A stretch of DNA of 64,000 nucleotides from an uncultured Bacteroidia bacterium (lineage in GTDB: Bacteria; Bacteroidota; Bacteroidia; Bacteroidales; CAJPTX01), in the NCBI GenBank assembly GCA_938038735.1, contig CALHSW010000012.1:1-64000 (forward strand). The letters are read 5' to 3'. The notes under the pieces were generated by a model that was given only the letters and a program-made list of their open reading frames with translations, did not search any database and was not told the DNA's origin. Of the stretch, positions 1 to 8,256 are shown piece after piece; the stretch's first letter is position 1; each line of letters starts with the position of its first letter. Position numbers and translations under genes: made by a program.

Positions 1-1
1 G

Positions 2-1327
2 TTCGACTTCCTCAACGACCCCTTCATCCCCCAATCGCAGGGCGGCAAGCTCCCCAACGCCCTCTACGACATCATCACCCACGAGGAGAAGCGAAAGAGG
101 CTCGTGGTCTACATCAATCCCCCCTACGCAGAGGTCGCGAACAAAAAGAACCTCGTTGGCACAGGTAAAAACAAGCAGGGCGTTACTAAATCTGAAGTTT
201 ATGACAAATATTGGCCGATAGTTGGGTCTGCAATGCGCGACCTTTTCGCCCAATTCCTCATCCGCATCTACATGGAAATTCCGGGTGCCACGATTGCGAA
301 CTTCTCAAAGCTTAAAATCTTGCAGGGATCCAACTTCTCAACTTTTCGCAAGGTATTTTCGGCTAATCTTGAGGCACTCTTTATATCTCCTGCTGATACA
401 TTCGACAATGTAAGGGGTAAATTCCCCATTGGCTTTTTCATTTGGGATACTACGCAGCAGGCAAGATTTTCTAGTATAGCTGCAGATGTCTATGACGCCA
501 ATGCTGCGCTAACAGGTGCCAAATTGATATCCGCACCGCTCAAAGACACCTACATAAACCGATGGATTACCCAGTTACGACCACAAAACCAGCATGCCAT
601 TGGGTGGCTAGATGGTGTAAATGGAAACGACATTCAGCACAATCAAATAGTTTACATCACGAATAGTAGAGAACAGGTTGTCAATCCGAGAGGTGTCAAT
701 GTAACGCCTGACACATTGATTTGTATAGCAATTTACCTTGCTGTGCGCAAGTGCATTGTCGCCACATGGCTCAACGATCGTGACCAGTTCCTCTGGCCCA
801 ACGAGGGGTGGAGCACCGACTCTACGTTCCAATCGGATTGCCTCGCCTACACGCTCTTCCACGACAGCAACAATATCAAGAGCGCAGACGGCTCCAACCA
901 TTGGATCCCCTTCACCGAGGAGGAGGTCAACGCGCAGGAGGCCTTTGCGAGCCACTTCATGACGGACTTCATGCACGGTAACTTTGAACCCACGCAGCCC
1001 AAGGGGCAGCAAATCATCATCCCGCTAGCTGAGGAGATTTCGCTCATCCCGCAATCCCCCATGGTCTTCTCAGCGGAGGCGCAAGCGGTTTTCAGCGCAG
1101 GCCGCGCGCTGTGGAGCTACTACCATGCCCAGCCGCACGCCAACCCCAACGCGAGCTACTACGACATCCGAGAGCATTTCCAAGGGCGCAACGCCAAGGG
1201 CATCATGAACGCCAAGAGCGATGACGCGCAGTACACCGAGCTGCTCGCGGCGCTCCGCGCGGCGGTGAAAGCCCTCGGCGACAGGATTGCCCCGAAGGTC
1301 TACGAGTACGGTTTCCTAAAACACTAA
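2..1327 (+). CDS. DNA adenine methyltransferase-like protein, 5'-partial
   Basis: The reading frame is open from the window edge, so the gene starts upstream; 441 residues are visible. The motif VVYINPPYAE near visible residue 39 is the NPPY catalytic motif IV of N6-adenine DNA methyltransferases, which place a methyl group on adenine using S-adenosylmethionine. The remaining ~400 residues would include the target-recognition part, as in large Type IIG or Eco57I-like enzymes; that assignment is inference. The SAM-binding motif I is not in the window. The stretch from about 180 to 770 is clearly richer in A+T than both ends of the same gene, as if a central segment had been exchanged. No cognate nuclease is visible. 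The gene ends at TAA and is followed by a repeat-filled gap. Alternative: a methylase without restriction activity. Confidence 0.7.
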   Translation, partial: FDFLNDPFIPQSQGGKLPNALYDIITHEEKRKRLVVYINPPYAEVANKKNLVGTGKNKQGVTKSEVYDKYWPIVGSAMRDLFAQFLIRIYMEIPGATIANFSKLKILQGSNFSTFRKVFSANLEALFISPADTFDNVRGKFPIGFFIWDTTQQARFSSIAADVYDANAALTGAKLISAPLKDTYINRWITQLRPQNQHAIGWLDGVNGNDIQHNQIVYITNSREQVVNPRGVNVTPDTLICIAIYLAVRKCIVATWLNDRDQFLWPNEGWSTDSTFQSDCLAYTLFHDSNNIKSADGSNHWIPFTEEEVNAQEAFASHFMTDFMHGNFEPTQPKGQQIIIPLAEEISLIPQSPMVFSAEAQAVFSAGRALWSYYHAQPHANPNASYYDIREHFQGRNAKGIMNAKSDDAQYTELLAALRAAVKALGDRIAPKVYEYGFLKH

Positions 1328-1365
1328 TGGCAGCTTTGGTCATTTAGGCCGCTAGGGTCAGGACA

Positions 1366-1415
1366 CCGGGGGTTTGAACCCCCCCGGCTATTCAAAGACC
1401 GTCCTGCGGACGGAA
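1366..1415 (-). repeat. Composite hairpin repeat, divergent partial copy
   Basis: Two adjacent palindromes: a GC-rich 22-mer at 1366-1387 and CCGTCCTGCGGACGG at 1399-1413, joined by CTATTCAAAGA. The order and linker match the repeat copy at 9201-9310 (minus orientation) with several substitutions. It lies just after the methyltransferase stop codon. Confidence 0.65.
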
Positions 1416-1644
1416 AGCGCAGCGGCTGCGCCGCACCCTTTAAATATCAGCGTTTTCAATAGCGCAGGTAACCGCATGTCAACACCCCACATTTCGCAAC
1501 CCGATAAGGCGTGGTTTTGCACATCATTTTGCAGCGGCCATAATCAACCAAACTCTCGCCATACCCTGCGCTCAACGCCGATTTAAACCCACAGAAACCT
1601 GCACCCACTGCCGCCGACCATCACATACAATGCGCCCCACACCC

Positions 1645-1768
1645 CGCATAAATTTTCGCCACCCATGCCGCCCCGTCCGTAGGACGGTCTCTCAATAGCC
1701 GGGGGTCTTTAGACCCCCGGATTCTTGCCTGGAAGGCAAGCCAGTCTGAAAGACTGACCCGCGTGGGC
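1645..1768 (+). repeat. Composite hairpin repeat, full copy
   Basis: Four consecutive small palindromes separated by short spacers: CCGTCCGTAGGACGG (1673-1687, 6-bp stem, 3-nt loop), a 22-mer with a 10-bp G-rich stem (1699-1720), TTGCCTGGAAGGCAA (1725-1739) and CAGTCTGAAAGACTG (1742-1756). The lead-in CGCATAAATTTTCGCC is repeated before the next copy at 1838. A near-identical inverted copy lies at 9201-9310. Each unit would fold as its own hairpin. There is no coding potential. Confidence 0.85.
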
Positions 1769-1837
1769 CACCGCCATAATCTACACGCAAAACCTCTCAA
1801 AAATCCGCATCAACTTGCGCACAACACTGCTGAACTC

Positions 1838-1896
1838 CGCACAGATTTTCGCCGCCCATTGCAGCCCCGTCCGTAGGACGGTCTCTCAATAGCCGA
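1838..1896 (+). repeat. Composite hairpin repeat, truncated copy
   Basis: Starts with CGCACAGATTTTCGCC, matching the lead-in at 1645, and continues through CCGTCCGTAGGACGG (1867-1881) and TCTCTCAATAGCCG, then loses similarity before the second palindrome. It is a direct partial duplicate of the 1645 copy. Confidence 0.8.
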
Positions 1897-1980
1897 GTCC
1901 TGATCCTTCCCCCCTTCCCCCATAAAATGCGAATGGGCGGCAATACCTGCCGCCCACTCACTCCCTAACGAATAGATTAG

Positions 1981-2051
1981 AGGTATCGAGCGGAATCGAA
2001 CCGCTGTACGAGGTTTTGCAGACCTCTGCCTAACCACTCGGCCACGATACC
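1981..2051 (-). tRNA. tRNA-Cys (anticodon GCA)
   Basis: The minus strand folds as a cloverleaf. The 7-bp acceptor GGTATCG pairs with CGATACC, the anticodon loop is CTGCAAA (GCA), and the T-arm sequence CAGCGGTTCGATTCCGCTC is standard. The discriminator base is T, as usual for Cys. No CCA is encoded. A strong promoter lies just upstream at 2071-2102. Confidence 0.95.
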
Positions 2052-2070
2052 CTTACCCCTCCTGCGGCTG

Positions 2071-2102
2071 CAAAGGTACGCCTTTTTCCTAAATTCGCAA
2101 AA
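2071..2102 (-). promoter_or_regulatory. Bacteroidota-type promoter of tRNA-Cys
   Basis: On the minus strand TTTTG (2098-2102) is followed after 19 bp by TACCTTTG (2071-2078). This is the TTG / TAnnTTTG pattern of the primary sigma factor in this phylum. Transcription would start roughly 10-15 bp before the tRNA. Confidence 0.8.
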
Positions 2103-2133
2103 CGAAAATGTTATTCCAATGTAGACCCCTTCC

Positions 2134-3822
2134 CTACTTTGTCCACCCCACCACTGCCCCTATGGGGCTTCCCATGGCCGCGTTGGGCGGCGTGATGTGT
2201 AGCAACTCGCAGAGCGTCGGCGCCACATCCTCCAAATGCACCGGCTCGGGCGACCGTATCGCACGCAGCTTCCACCCGTACCACACCAACGGCACCCGAT
2301 CCGCGTAGCTGCACGATGTGTTTTCTGCCAACGGCACCGTTGGGGACTCCACTATCCACCCCGGCTGCAAATCAACGATGAGATTCCCCGAACGCTTCGC
2401 GTGGAACCCCATCTGCGCACGCCCCATGCGCCCCTGCGTCACCTCCCCCTGCAGCAGCTGCGTTGATGTGTATACCCGCGACACCCCCGCCATATCCCGT
2501 AAAAAACGCGCCGCCCGCGCCTCCACCTCCTCGAGCGGTGTCCCAAGTTTTTCTATCGCAAGCTCATCCAAGTAGATCTGCTGCCCCACGCACCCTTTTG
2601 CAAGCTTGCTATGCGGGTAGAGCGCCCCCAGGTACGCATTGAGCAGAAACAGCGCCTGCTGCGGCGAGAACGTCCCATGCGGTATCCCTAAATGGTCCAA
2701 ATAGCTCGGCGACTCCTCTGAGGCGTACGCCGAGGTTAGCACTACCAGGTACTGCCCGCTACCCACCGCGGCATCTAGGTAGTCAATTAGATCCGCTACC
2801 TCCCCATTAAATCGCAGCAACGCATCCTCTGCCTGCGGAGACTCCGGGCCATAGAGCATGTTCACTCCCGCCAGCGATGAAAAGTATACGCTCAGCAAAT
2901 CGGGCGTATCGTCCTTCCCCAACTTCTCTCCCTCTATCAGTGCTATGGCCAGCGTTTTCAGGAGGCTATTGCCCGAGGGCGCGTAGAGCAGCCGCATGGG
3001 CCTCCCTCCGGGGGCATCGCGTTCAGGCATTACGCCACGTTTGTCCACTTCCCGTGCCACCCCCTGCATCGCCTCTGCGTACGCCCCACGGCGATTAGCC
3101 GTGAGCCGCACGGCCCGCATCTCTTTTACGGGCAGCAATGGCACCCACGCCTGTTCGCACGCCTGCGCGGGGCGCTGCGCATCGTTCATGCCACGGATCG
3201 CCTCCGGCAAAACGGCGCCATAGTAGCTCGACGACACCATTGCCTTCCCTTTGGCATCGTACCAAAATACGCCATCGGCCCCACGCCCCCCAAGCACTAC
3301 GCCTGGCACAGGGGTCAGCGACAGGGCGTAGATCTTCGCATCGGGGTATGCCCCCCGCCATGCATCGCCCAGCGTGCCGACCAGCATGCGCCGCGGGGAA
3401 TACCCATTCCGCCGCCCATCGCTCCCCACTCCCCGTTCCGATTTATCCGCCACGAGATACTCCCGCCCTGCCTGCACGCGCGGGAACCAGTACCCCGCAT
3501 TCACGCCATGCACGCTCGGCGACGCCCCGCTCACCAGCGTTGCCGCCCCGCTCGCCTCGCCCCCCACCAGGTGCGACTGCCTCGCGTTGGTGCAATACGT
3601 TCCCCTGCTCACTAAGCGCGGTATACCACGCGGATCCAGCCGTTCCCAGCACACCTCTAGCGCATCGGCCCGCACGCCCCCCATCACCAGCTGCACCACG
3701 AGCCGCGGCGGCCTATCCATCCGCGCATTCTGCGCGTTCGCGCTTACGCCCAGCAGCACCCCCGCGACAAGCCACCAACACCAAAGCTCCCTCGCCAGCT
3801 TTCTACTCATCCTCGCCTCCAT
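2134..3822 (-). CDS. Alkaline-phosphatase-superfamily protein, catalytically degenerate
   Basis: 562 residues with a signal peptide (hydrophobic run, then ...SANAQN near residue 30), so exported. The overall pattern matches the PafA/nucleotide pyrophosphatase branch: a strand LVMGGVRADAL near the N terminus, SGAATLVSGASPSVHGV near residues 90-108, a central segment ending LYGPESPQAEDAL, and a strand YLVVLTSAY. The residues that bind zinc and act as nucleophile in active members are replaced: the N-terminal Asp is Gly (VMGGVR), the Thr nucleophile position reads GGEASG, the D...H segment reads LAGVNM, and the ADH motif reads SAY. A phosphohydrolase role is therefore doubtful. Similar degenerate proteins occur in other Bacteroidales as far as I recall. 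It lies downstream of ychF, same strand, 169-bp gap. Confidence 0.75.
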   Translation of the reverse strand: MEARMSRKLARELWCWWLVAGVLLGVSANAQNARMDRPPRLVVQLVMGGVRADALEVCWERLDPRGIPRLVSRGTYCTNARQSHLVGGEASGAATLVSGASPSVHGVNAGYWFPRVQAGREYLVADKSERGVGSDGRRNGYSPRRMLVGTLGDAWRGAYPDAKIYALSLTPVPGVVLGGRGADGVFWYDAKGKAMVSSSYYGAVLPEAIRGMNDAQRPAQACEQAWVPLLPVKEMRAVRLTANRRGAYAEAMQGVAREVDKRGVMPERDAPGGRPMRLLYAPSGNSLLKTLAIALIEGEKLGKDDTPDLLSVYFSSLAGVNMLYGPESPQAEDALLRFNGEVADLIDYLDAAVGSGQYLVVLTSAYASEESPSYLDHLGIPHGTFSPQQALFLLNAYLGALYPHSKLAKGCVGQQIYLDELAIEKLGTPLEEVEARAARFLRDMAGVSRVYTSTQLLQGEVTQGRMGRAQMGFHAKRSGNLIVDLQPGWIVESPTVPLAENTSCSYADRVPLVWYGWKLRAIRSPEPVHLEDVAPTLCELLHITPPNAAMGSPIGAVVGWTK

Positions 3823-3991
3823 GCTGAAAAGGCCATGCCAAGGAGAGGATGCCGGATTCCCCGCAAGACTTAGCTAGATTTTGCCTCTGCGCCCCCTCGC
3901 GTACTGCGGGGCACAATGAATTCCGATACATAAACCCGCTGCAATGCTGAACGTAGCGGCGCGGAGCGATCTCCTGTCCCAGCCCCATTCT

Positions 3992-5092
3992 CTACACGTT
4001 GAATCGGAAATGCATGATGTCACCATCCTTCACCACGTAGTCCTTCCCCTCTACGCCGATTTTCCCTGCATCTCGGCACGCCGACTCGGAGCGTAGCTTC
4101 ACGTAGTCGGCATACTTTATCACCTCCGCACGTATAAAGCCCTTCTGGAAATCCGTATGGATAATACCCGCCGCCTCGGGCGCCTTTATTCCCCGCGTAA
4201 AGGTCCACGCACGGGTCTCGTCGGGCCCTGTGGTAAAGTAGGTTTCCAATCGCAACAGGCTATAGGCAGCCTTGATGAGCTTCGCCACCCCCGACTCCTT
4301 TAGCCCCATCTCGTTCAGAAACATCTGCCGCTCCTCGTAGCTCTCCAGCTCCGCAATCTCCGCCTCCATCTGCGCCGCGATAACGAGCAGCCGTGCGTCC
4401 TCCCCCTCTATCGCCTTCTCCACCGCCCGCACGTAGTCGTTGCCTGTCGCCGCCGAGTCCACATCCACGTTGCACACGTAGAGCGTGGGCTTCATCGTGA
4501 GGAGCTGTAAATCGCGTAGGAGTTCCCGCTCCTCTTCGTCAAGCTCTAGATCGCGTGCCGAACGCCCCTGCGCTATGAAATCACGACACTTATGCATCAC
4601 CTCCACCTGCTTCTGCATCGCCTTGTCGTTCCCCAGCTTCGCTTGCTTCTCGCTCTTGGCTAGCCGATTGTCTATCGTCTCCAAGTCCTTGAGCTGTAGC
4701 TCCGTGTCGATTATCTCCTTGTCCCGCACCGGGTCAATCGTGCTATTCACGTGCGTTACGTTGCCATCATCAAAGCAACGCAGCACGTGGATAATGGCTG
4801 ACGTTTCCCGTATGTTCGCCAAGAACTTATTTCCTAGCCCCTCCCCCTTGCTTGCGCCCGCCACGAGCCCCGCGATGTCCACAATCTCCACCGTTGCGGG
4901 GATCACCCGCTTGGGTTTATCTATCTCCGCGAGCTGCGTGAGCCGGTCGTCAGGCACGTTCACCACCCCCACGTTTGGCTCTATTGTGCAAAACGGAAAA
5001 TTCGCCGCCTGCGCCTTCGCGCTTGAAAGGCAATTGAACAGCGTTGACTTCCCCACGTTGGGGAGCCCCACTATGCCGCACTGCAATCCCAT
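3992..5092 (-). CDS. ychF: Redox-regulated ATPase/GTPase YchF (OLA1 family)
   Basis: 366 residues, the usual length for this universally conserved Obg-like P-loop nucleotidase that associates with ribosomes. The P-loop GLPNVGKST is at residues 9-17, the DIAGLVAGAS switch segment near 72, and the expected degenerate G4 (CNVDVD) near 206. A coiled-coil region (EKQAKLGNDKAMQKQVEV) follows and the C-terminal TGS domain ends with KDYVVKDGDIMHFRFNV. The start is an ATG close to the family start (MGLQCGIVGLPNVGKS). It stands alone: the next minus-strand gene upstream is 66 bp away. Confidence 0.97.
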   Translation of the reverse strand: MGLQCGIVGLPNVGKSTLFNCLSSAKAQAANFPFCTIEPNVGVVNVPDDRLTQLAEIDKPKRVIPATVEIVDIAGLVAGASKGEGLGNKFLANIRETSAIIHVLRCFDDGNVTHVNSTIDPVRDKEIIDTELQLKDLETIDNRLAKSEKQAKLGNDKAMQKQVEVMHKCRDFIAQGRSARDLELDEEERELLRDLQLLTMKPTLYVCNVDVDSAATGNDYVRAVEKAIEGEDARLLVIAAQMEAEIAELESYEERQMFLNEMGLKESGVAKLIKAAYSLLRLETYFTTGPDETRAWTFTRGIKAPEAAGIIHTDFQKGFIRAEVIKYADYVKLRSESACRDAGKIGVEGKDYVVKDGDIMHFRFNV

Positions 5093-5158
5093 CTCTTTTT
5101 CTTTTCCTTTCTCTTGATGCCTATTTCACCCTAACATTCTACGTGCACCCCGCGCCCG

Positions 5159-6241
5159 CTACTTTTCTCCCTTACGCCGAAGCAGCACCATCGTGGCGCC
5201 GTAGCCGTACTCCTTGAACGAGGCGTCCTGGTATTCGCACATCGGGTACTTGCGTTTCAACTCCCGCACCACCTCGCTGCGCAGCCGTCCATTGCCTACC
5301 CCATGAATCGCTACCACCCTTTTGACCTCCAGGTTGGCTAGCGCCTCATCCATTGTATGCTCAAAGCATCGCAGCTGGTAGGCCAATATATCCTGCGCCG
5401 AAACGGCCTTATCATCACGATCCGTGAGCGCATGCATATGTAGGTCTATCACCACCTCCTCTTTATGCTCCGCCCGTTTCACCTTGGGCGGCTGCGAGGC
5501 CCGCTCTTTCTCCTCCTTGGCCTGCTCCACCCGCTCCGCCACGAGCGAATGCAGCAACGCCTCGCGCTGCGTATCGCGCACCGCGATCAGCAGCAAAGAG
5601 CATGGCAAAAAGGCGTTCTCTTGAAACGACCCAGGCCGACTGAAACGCGCCGGGGTTACTGACAGCTCCACCGACTCGGGCGACGGCAGCTGGCACGGCG
5701 TATTGCTGTAGTATAGCACCTGCAGCAGCAGCTTGCGGTACTCCTCCAGCTCGTGAACCTCTACCACCTTCACCTGCCGCGCCGAGTGGGCCTCCACCTT
5801 CCCCGCGAAGAGGGTTGTGACCACTGCACCCTGCATCCGTCCAAGCGTTGCGTAGCAACTATACGGACTGGCATTTATGATATGCACCCTAAACGGCCCC
5901 GCAACGGGGTCTAGCTCGTCCTCAGGCTGAAAGCCCACGTAGAGCCCTAGCCCATCGCGCTTACCCTCTCGCAGCGGGATCTGCACCCGCGGCTTCGCCG
6001 CTTCTTTTGGGGCAGCCGCAGCAGCTGCCGTATTATCCTCCTCCCGCGCCTGCGGGAGCGGCAGCGCCCCCTCCATGGCCTTCTCCATCGGCAGGTCAAG
6101 TATCATCTCACCCTCTGCGGTGGGTATCTCAAAACCCTCCGGGTTGCGCACCAGGTACGTTCGCGCATCCAGTATCTCCACCACAACGCCCCCGCCCACA
6201 TCATTCAAAAACTTTACCTTATCCCCCTTATTAAATCTCAT
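5159..6241 (-). CDS. DUF2027 domain and Smr endonuclease-like domain protein
   Basis: 360 residues starting at the ATG at 6241 (MRFNKGDKVKFL), which follows AGGAGG by about 10 bp; a longer open frame upstream lacks family character. The N-terminal 60 residues form a small barrel-like domain (GDKVKFLNDVGGGVVVEI). The middle part is the DUF2027 region. A charged linker precedes the C-terminal Smr domain, which carries IDLHMHALTD and the loop AIHGVGNGRLRSEVVRELK. In MutS2 and related proteins the Smr domain binds or cuts nucleic acid, for example on collided ribosomes; here the role is inferred from the domain only. MutS2 ATPase domains are absent. Confidence 0.9.
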   Translation of the reverse strand: MRFNKGDKVKFLNDVGGGVVVEILDARTYLVRNPEGFEIPTAEGEMILDLPMEKAMEGALPLPQAREEDNTAAAAAAPKEAAKPRVQIPLREGKRDGLGLYVGFQPEDELDPVAGPFRVHIINASPYSCYATLGRMQGAVVTTLFAGKVEAHSARQVKVVEVHELEEYRKLLLQVLYYSNTPCQLPSPESVELSVTPARFSRPGSFQENAFLPCSLLLIAVRDTQREALLHSLVAERVEQAKEEKERASQPPKVKRAEHKEEVVIDLHMHALTDRDDKAVSAQDILAYQLRCFEHTMDEALANLEVKRVVAIHGVGNGRLRSEVVRELKRKYPMCEYQDASFKEYGYGATMVLLRRKGEK

Positions 6242-6368
6242 TTCTAGCTCCCTCCTGCCCCACCACCAAGCCCAACCATCCCATTGAGCCCCCCGCGGCG
6301 GAACGCTATAATTTCTAAAAAAGACAGCCCCCTCTCTCCCCGCATGCACTACAAGCCGCAAATTTAAC

Positions 6369-6376
6369 TATTTTTG
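6369..6376 (+). promoter_or_regulatory. -7 promoter element upstream of the queA-family gene
   Basis: TATTTTTG fits TAnnTTTG. Transcription from it would begin near 6383, downstream of the upstream ATG at 6374, and so favours translation from the ATG at 6416. No clear -33 TTG is seen. Confidence 0.45.
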
Positions 6377-6415
6377 CGCCATTATTACCTTATTTTGACT
6401 AAAGTGCCTTTTCCG

Positions 6416-7666
6416 ATGCAACACGGCAATGATGATACCCTCCAGGAACACGTAAAATCTATCTCTATCTCGGATTACGACTACCCGCTCCCCGATAATC
6501 GCATCGCGCAGCAACCCTGCACCCCGCGCGACGCGGCCAAGCTACTCGTCGATGCCTCGCCAAACCCTATTGACTCCGTATTCACCCAGCTCAACGACTA
6601 CCTACCGCCAAACGCCGCCCTGGTGGTAAACGACTCCAAGGTCATCCACGCACGCCTCGCTATGCAGCGTCGCACCGGCGGCCGCTTTGAACTCTTCCTA
6701 CTCAACCCCATCGCCCCCGCCTCCTACGAGGAGATGTTCGCCTCGCACGGCGCCGTGCAGTGGCATTGCCTCATGGGGCGCGCCCAGCGGTGGCGCGACG
6801 ATATTGCCTTCTCCCTCGGAGGAAACCCAGCCGAGGCCCTCTACGCCAAACGTATCGAATCGTACGAGGGGGGAGAGGGACTCGTTGAGCTCTCCTGGAA
6901 GACCTCCGAGACCTTCGCGGAGCTCCTTGACCGTCTCGGAAAAATCCCCATCCCCCCCTACCTCGGCCGTGAGGCGGTTGACGGCGATAACCTGTGGTAT
7001 CAAACCGTCTACGCTCGCCATGAGGGGTCCGTGGCCGCCCCTACCGCGGGGCTACACCTCACCGACTCCCTTCTCGGCTCGCTCCAAAGCAGCGGCCATC
7101 CCCTCCTGCGCACCACGCTCCACGTGGGGGCGGGTACTTTCCTCCCCGTAAAGGGAGATAATATAAGCACCCACACCATGCACAGCGAGCGCATTATAAT
7201 CACCAAGCCATTAATCCAAAGCCTCCTCGCCGCCAACGCCCCCATTGTGGCCGTTGGCACCACCTCCATGCGCACCCTCGAAAGCCTTTACTGGCTCGGT
7301 GCGCTGCTGCTCGCCAACCCCACCCTAAGCAATTTGCACCTCCCGCAGTGGACCCCCTACCAGTCCAACGCCGCCCCATCGCGCGCCGATGCCCTCGCCG
7401 CACTGCTGCAGCGCATGGATGCAACGCGTAGCGACCGCCTTGATGCCTCCACCGCGCTCATCATCGCCCCGGGCTACACCTTCCGAATCGTGGATGCCCT
7501 CATCACCAACTTCCACCAGCCGCGAAGCACCCTCCTGCTCCTCGTGGCCGCCCTCATCGGCGAACGCTGGCGCACGCTCTACGAGCACGCCCTTCGCAAC
7601 AACTACCGTTTCCTTAGCTATGGCGACGGCATGATCCTATTTAACCGTAACCGTGAAAATCTATGA
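6416..7666 (+). CDS. queA: S-adenosylmethionine:tRNA ribosyltransferase-isomerase family protein (QueA-like)
   Basis: 416 residues from the ATG at 6416; an ATG at 6374 is possible but lies before the predicted transcription start. QueA transfers the ribosyl part of SAM to 7-aminomethyl-deazaguanine in tRNA during queuosine synthesis. Family patterns are present: the N-terminal DYDYPLPDNRIAQQPCTPRDAAKLL, VVNDSKVIHARL, GKIPIPPYLGR, the SVAAPTAGLHLT segment, LHVGAGTFLPV, and ITNFHQPRSTLLLLV near the C terminus. The protein is longer than classical QueA (about 350) and resembles the second, longer paralogue found in Bacteroidota, so the exact substrate is less certain. Its stop overlaps the thiE start (ATGA). 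Confidence 0.85.
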   Translation: MQHGNDDTLQEHVKSISISDYDYPLPDNRIAQQPCTPRDAAKLLVDASPNPIDSVFTQLNDYLPPNAALVVNDSKVIHARLAMQRRTGGRFELFLLNPIAPASYEEMFASHGAVQWHCLMGRAQRWRDDIAFSLGGNPAEALYAKRIESYEGGEGLVELSWKTSETFAELLDRLGKIPIPPYLGREAVDGDNLWYQTVYARHEGSVAAPTAGLHLTDSLLGSLQSSGHPLLRTTLHVGAGTFLPVKGDNISTHTMHSERIIITKPLIQSLLAANAPIVAVGTTSMRTLESLYWLGALLLANPTLSNLHLPQWTPYQSNAAPSRADALAALLQRMDATRSDRLDASTALIIAPGYTFRIVDALITNFHQPRSTLLLLVAALIGERWRTLYEHALRNNYRFLSYGDGMILFNRNRENL

Positions 7667-8256
7667 AAACCATTGTCATTACATCCCCCCACTTCATCGC
7701 CGAGGAGATCAACCGCCTCTACGAAATCTACCGGCTAGGCGTACAGGCCATACACATCCGAAAGCCCAACGCCTCGGAGGCTGAACTTGACCTATTTCTA
7801 GAGAGCTTACTCAAGGTGGTCCCCGCCTCTCGCGTCGCGGTGCACGCTGCCACGCCCCTCGTGGCCCGCCGCCGTGCGCTTACGATCCATCTGCCCGCCG
7901 CCATGCGAAGCTTCCGCGATAGACCCCGCTCCCAGGGACGCCCCTTCTCCACCTCGGCCCATTCCCTCGAGGAGCTAAAGCAGCTCGGCGGCCGCTACGA
8001 CTACATGTTCCTTAGTCCCATCTTCCCCAGCATCTCAAAACCAGGCTACAGCAGGGAGTGGAACCCCGAAACGCTCAAGCAGGCCCTCGCGGAGTGCGCT
8101 TGCCCTGTCTACGCTCTCGGCGGCATCTCGCCAGAACGCCTCCCCGAAGTGGAGTCGATCGGCTTTGCCGGCGCGGCAATCATGGGTGCCGTATGGAAAT
8201 CCCCCACGTGGGCGGGTGCGCTGCAAACCATCAAAAGTTGTATTGACTATGAGTAG
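7663..8256 (+). CDS. thiE: Thiamine phosphate synthase family protein
   Basis: 197 residues with a TIM-barrel pattern of the ThiE/TenI family, which joins HMP-pyrophosphate to the thiazole phosphate. Visible features are IHIRKPNASEAELDLFLESLL early (IRKP in place of the more common LREK), the central YMFLSPIFPSISKPGYS (a SPIFxT-like loop), and the phosphate-binding end ALGGISPERL then GFAGAAIMGAVW. Coupled to queA by a 4-bp overlap and to thiD by an 8-bp overlap. It may be TenI-like rather than true ThiE, since the N-terminal pyrimidine-binding residues are diverged; the adjacent thiD supports a thiamine role. Confidence 0.8.
   Translation: MKTIVITSPHFIAEEINRLYEIYRLGVQAIHIRKPNASEAELDLFLESLLKVVPASRVAVHAATPLVARRRALTIHLPAAMRSFRDRPRSQGRPFSTSAHSLEELKQLGGRYDYMFLSPIFPSISKPGYSREWNPETLKQALAECACPVYALGGISPERLPEVESIGFAGAAIMGAVWKSPTWAGALQTIKSCIDYE

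Noticed and set aside
1374..1586. Open frame of 70 codons in the repeat region
   Set aside because: It runs through palindromic repeats, has no family sequence and no start signal.
3138..3877. Long plus-strand frames opposite the phosphatase-like gene
   Set aside because: Pro/Arg/Ser-rich translations typical of GC-rich antisense frames; no family pattern.
6374..6415. ATG at 6374 as the start of the queA-family gene
   Set aside because: The -7 element TATTTTTG at 6369-6376 would place the transcription start downstream of it, and the added residues are not family-like.
6242..6415. TPP or preQ1 riboswitch before the queA-thiE-thiD operon
   Set aside because: The conserved TPP or preQ1 aptamer words were not seen in this segment.
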